Assembly: GCA_905212395.1 (NCBI GenBank)
Contig: CAJMEI010000072.1
Location: 1 to 6,349 of the forward strand
Source of the DNA: an uncultured Christensenella sp.
Lineage (GTDB): Bacteria > Bacillota > Clostridia > Christensenellales > Borkfalkiaceae
Direction: 5' to 3'
DNA length: 6,349 nucleotides
Every line of letters begins with the position of its first letter. Positions within the stretch are counted from its first letter, which is position 1. Below are positions 6,337-6,349 of this stretch, piece after piece. Position numbers and translations under genes: made by a program. A model generated the notes under the pieces. It was not told the origin of the DNA. It saw only the letters and a list, made by a program, of their open reading frames with translations, and ran no database searches.

Positions 6337-6349
6337 TATGATTCACCTA

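Noticed and set aside
1..6349. tRNA, rRNA, CRISPR, insertion sequence or transposase
   Set aside because: No clustered direct repeats, terminal inverted repeats, recombinase motifs or RNA-gene signatures were seen on either strand.

Overview
The window carries a chromosomal replication and topology locus read entirely on the minus strand. In transcription order (right to left) it holds recF, a GyrB/ParE-type topoisomerase subunit, a GyrA/ParC-type subunit, and a small gene that appears broken near its end. A terminator-like hairpin follows, and then a separate stretch of about 300 bases with the start of an unrecognised membrane or exported protein. The recF-gyrB adjacency is the usual oriC-proximal arrangement of Firmicutes. 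Protein style, AT-rich DNA and the GyrB N-terminal motif YGADQIQILEGLEAVRKRPG suggest Clostridia, perhaps Lachnospiraceae-like. That placement is inference from memory of the families, not a search.

Right to left: recF (5248-6336) is intact and CpG-poor, and uses GAG, AAG, CAG, CTG and TTG codons freely. The B subunit starts 4 bases after recF. Its first ~30 codons keep recF-like codon use, then the DNA becomes CpG-rich, with TTA, CCC, ATA and TCG codons, around 5135-5165. This style persists through the B subunit, the overlapping A subunit and most of the small gene, then fades around 410-435. There an A6 run coincides with a loss of frame. Left of this the DNA is CpG-poor again (no CpG in 1-120).

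The simplest reading is a ~4.7 kb block with a foreign look (about 425-5150), made of a type IIA topoisomerase pair plus one small gene, joined in frame to the 5' end of a resident gyrB. The A subunit keeps the catalytic residues but lacks the GyrA box at the usual place in the C-terminal domain, so the pair may act more like topoisomerase IV than gyrase. Two drug-contact positions are also non-standard. A metagenomic or assembly chimera at the conserved gyrB segment would give the same picture and must be excluded first.

No RNA gene, CRISPR array or insertion sequence is visible.
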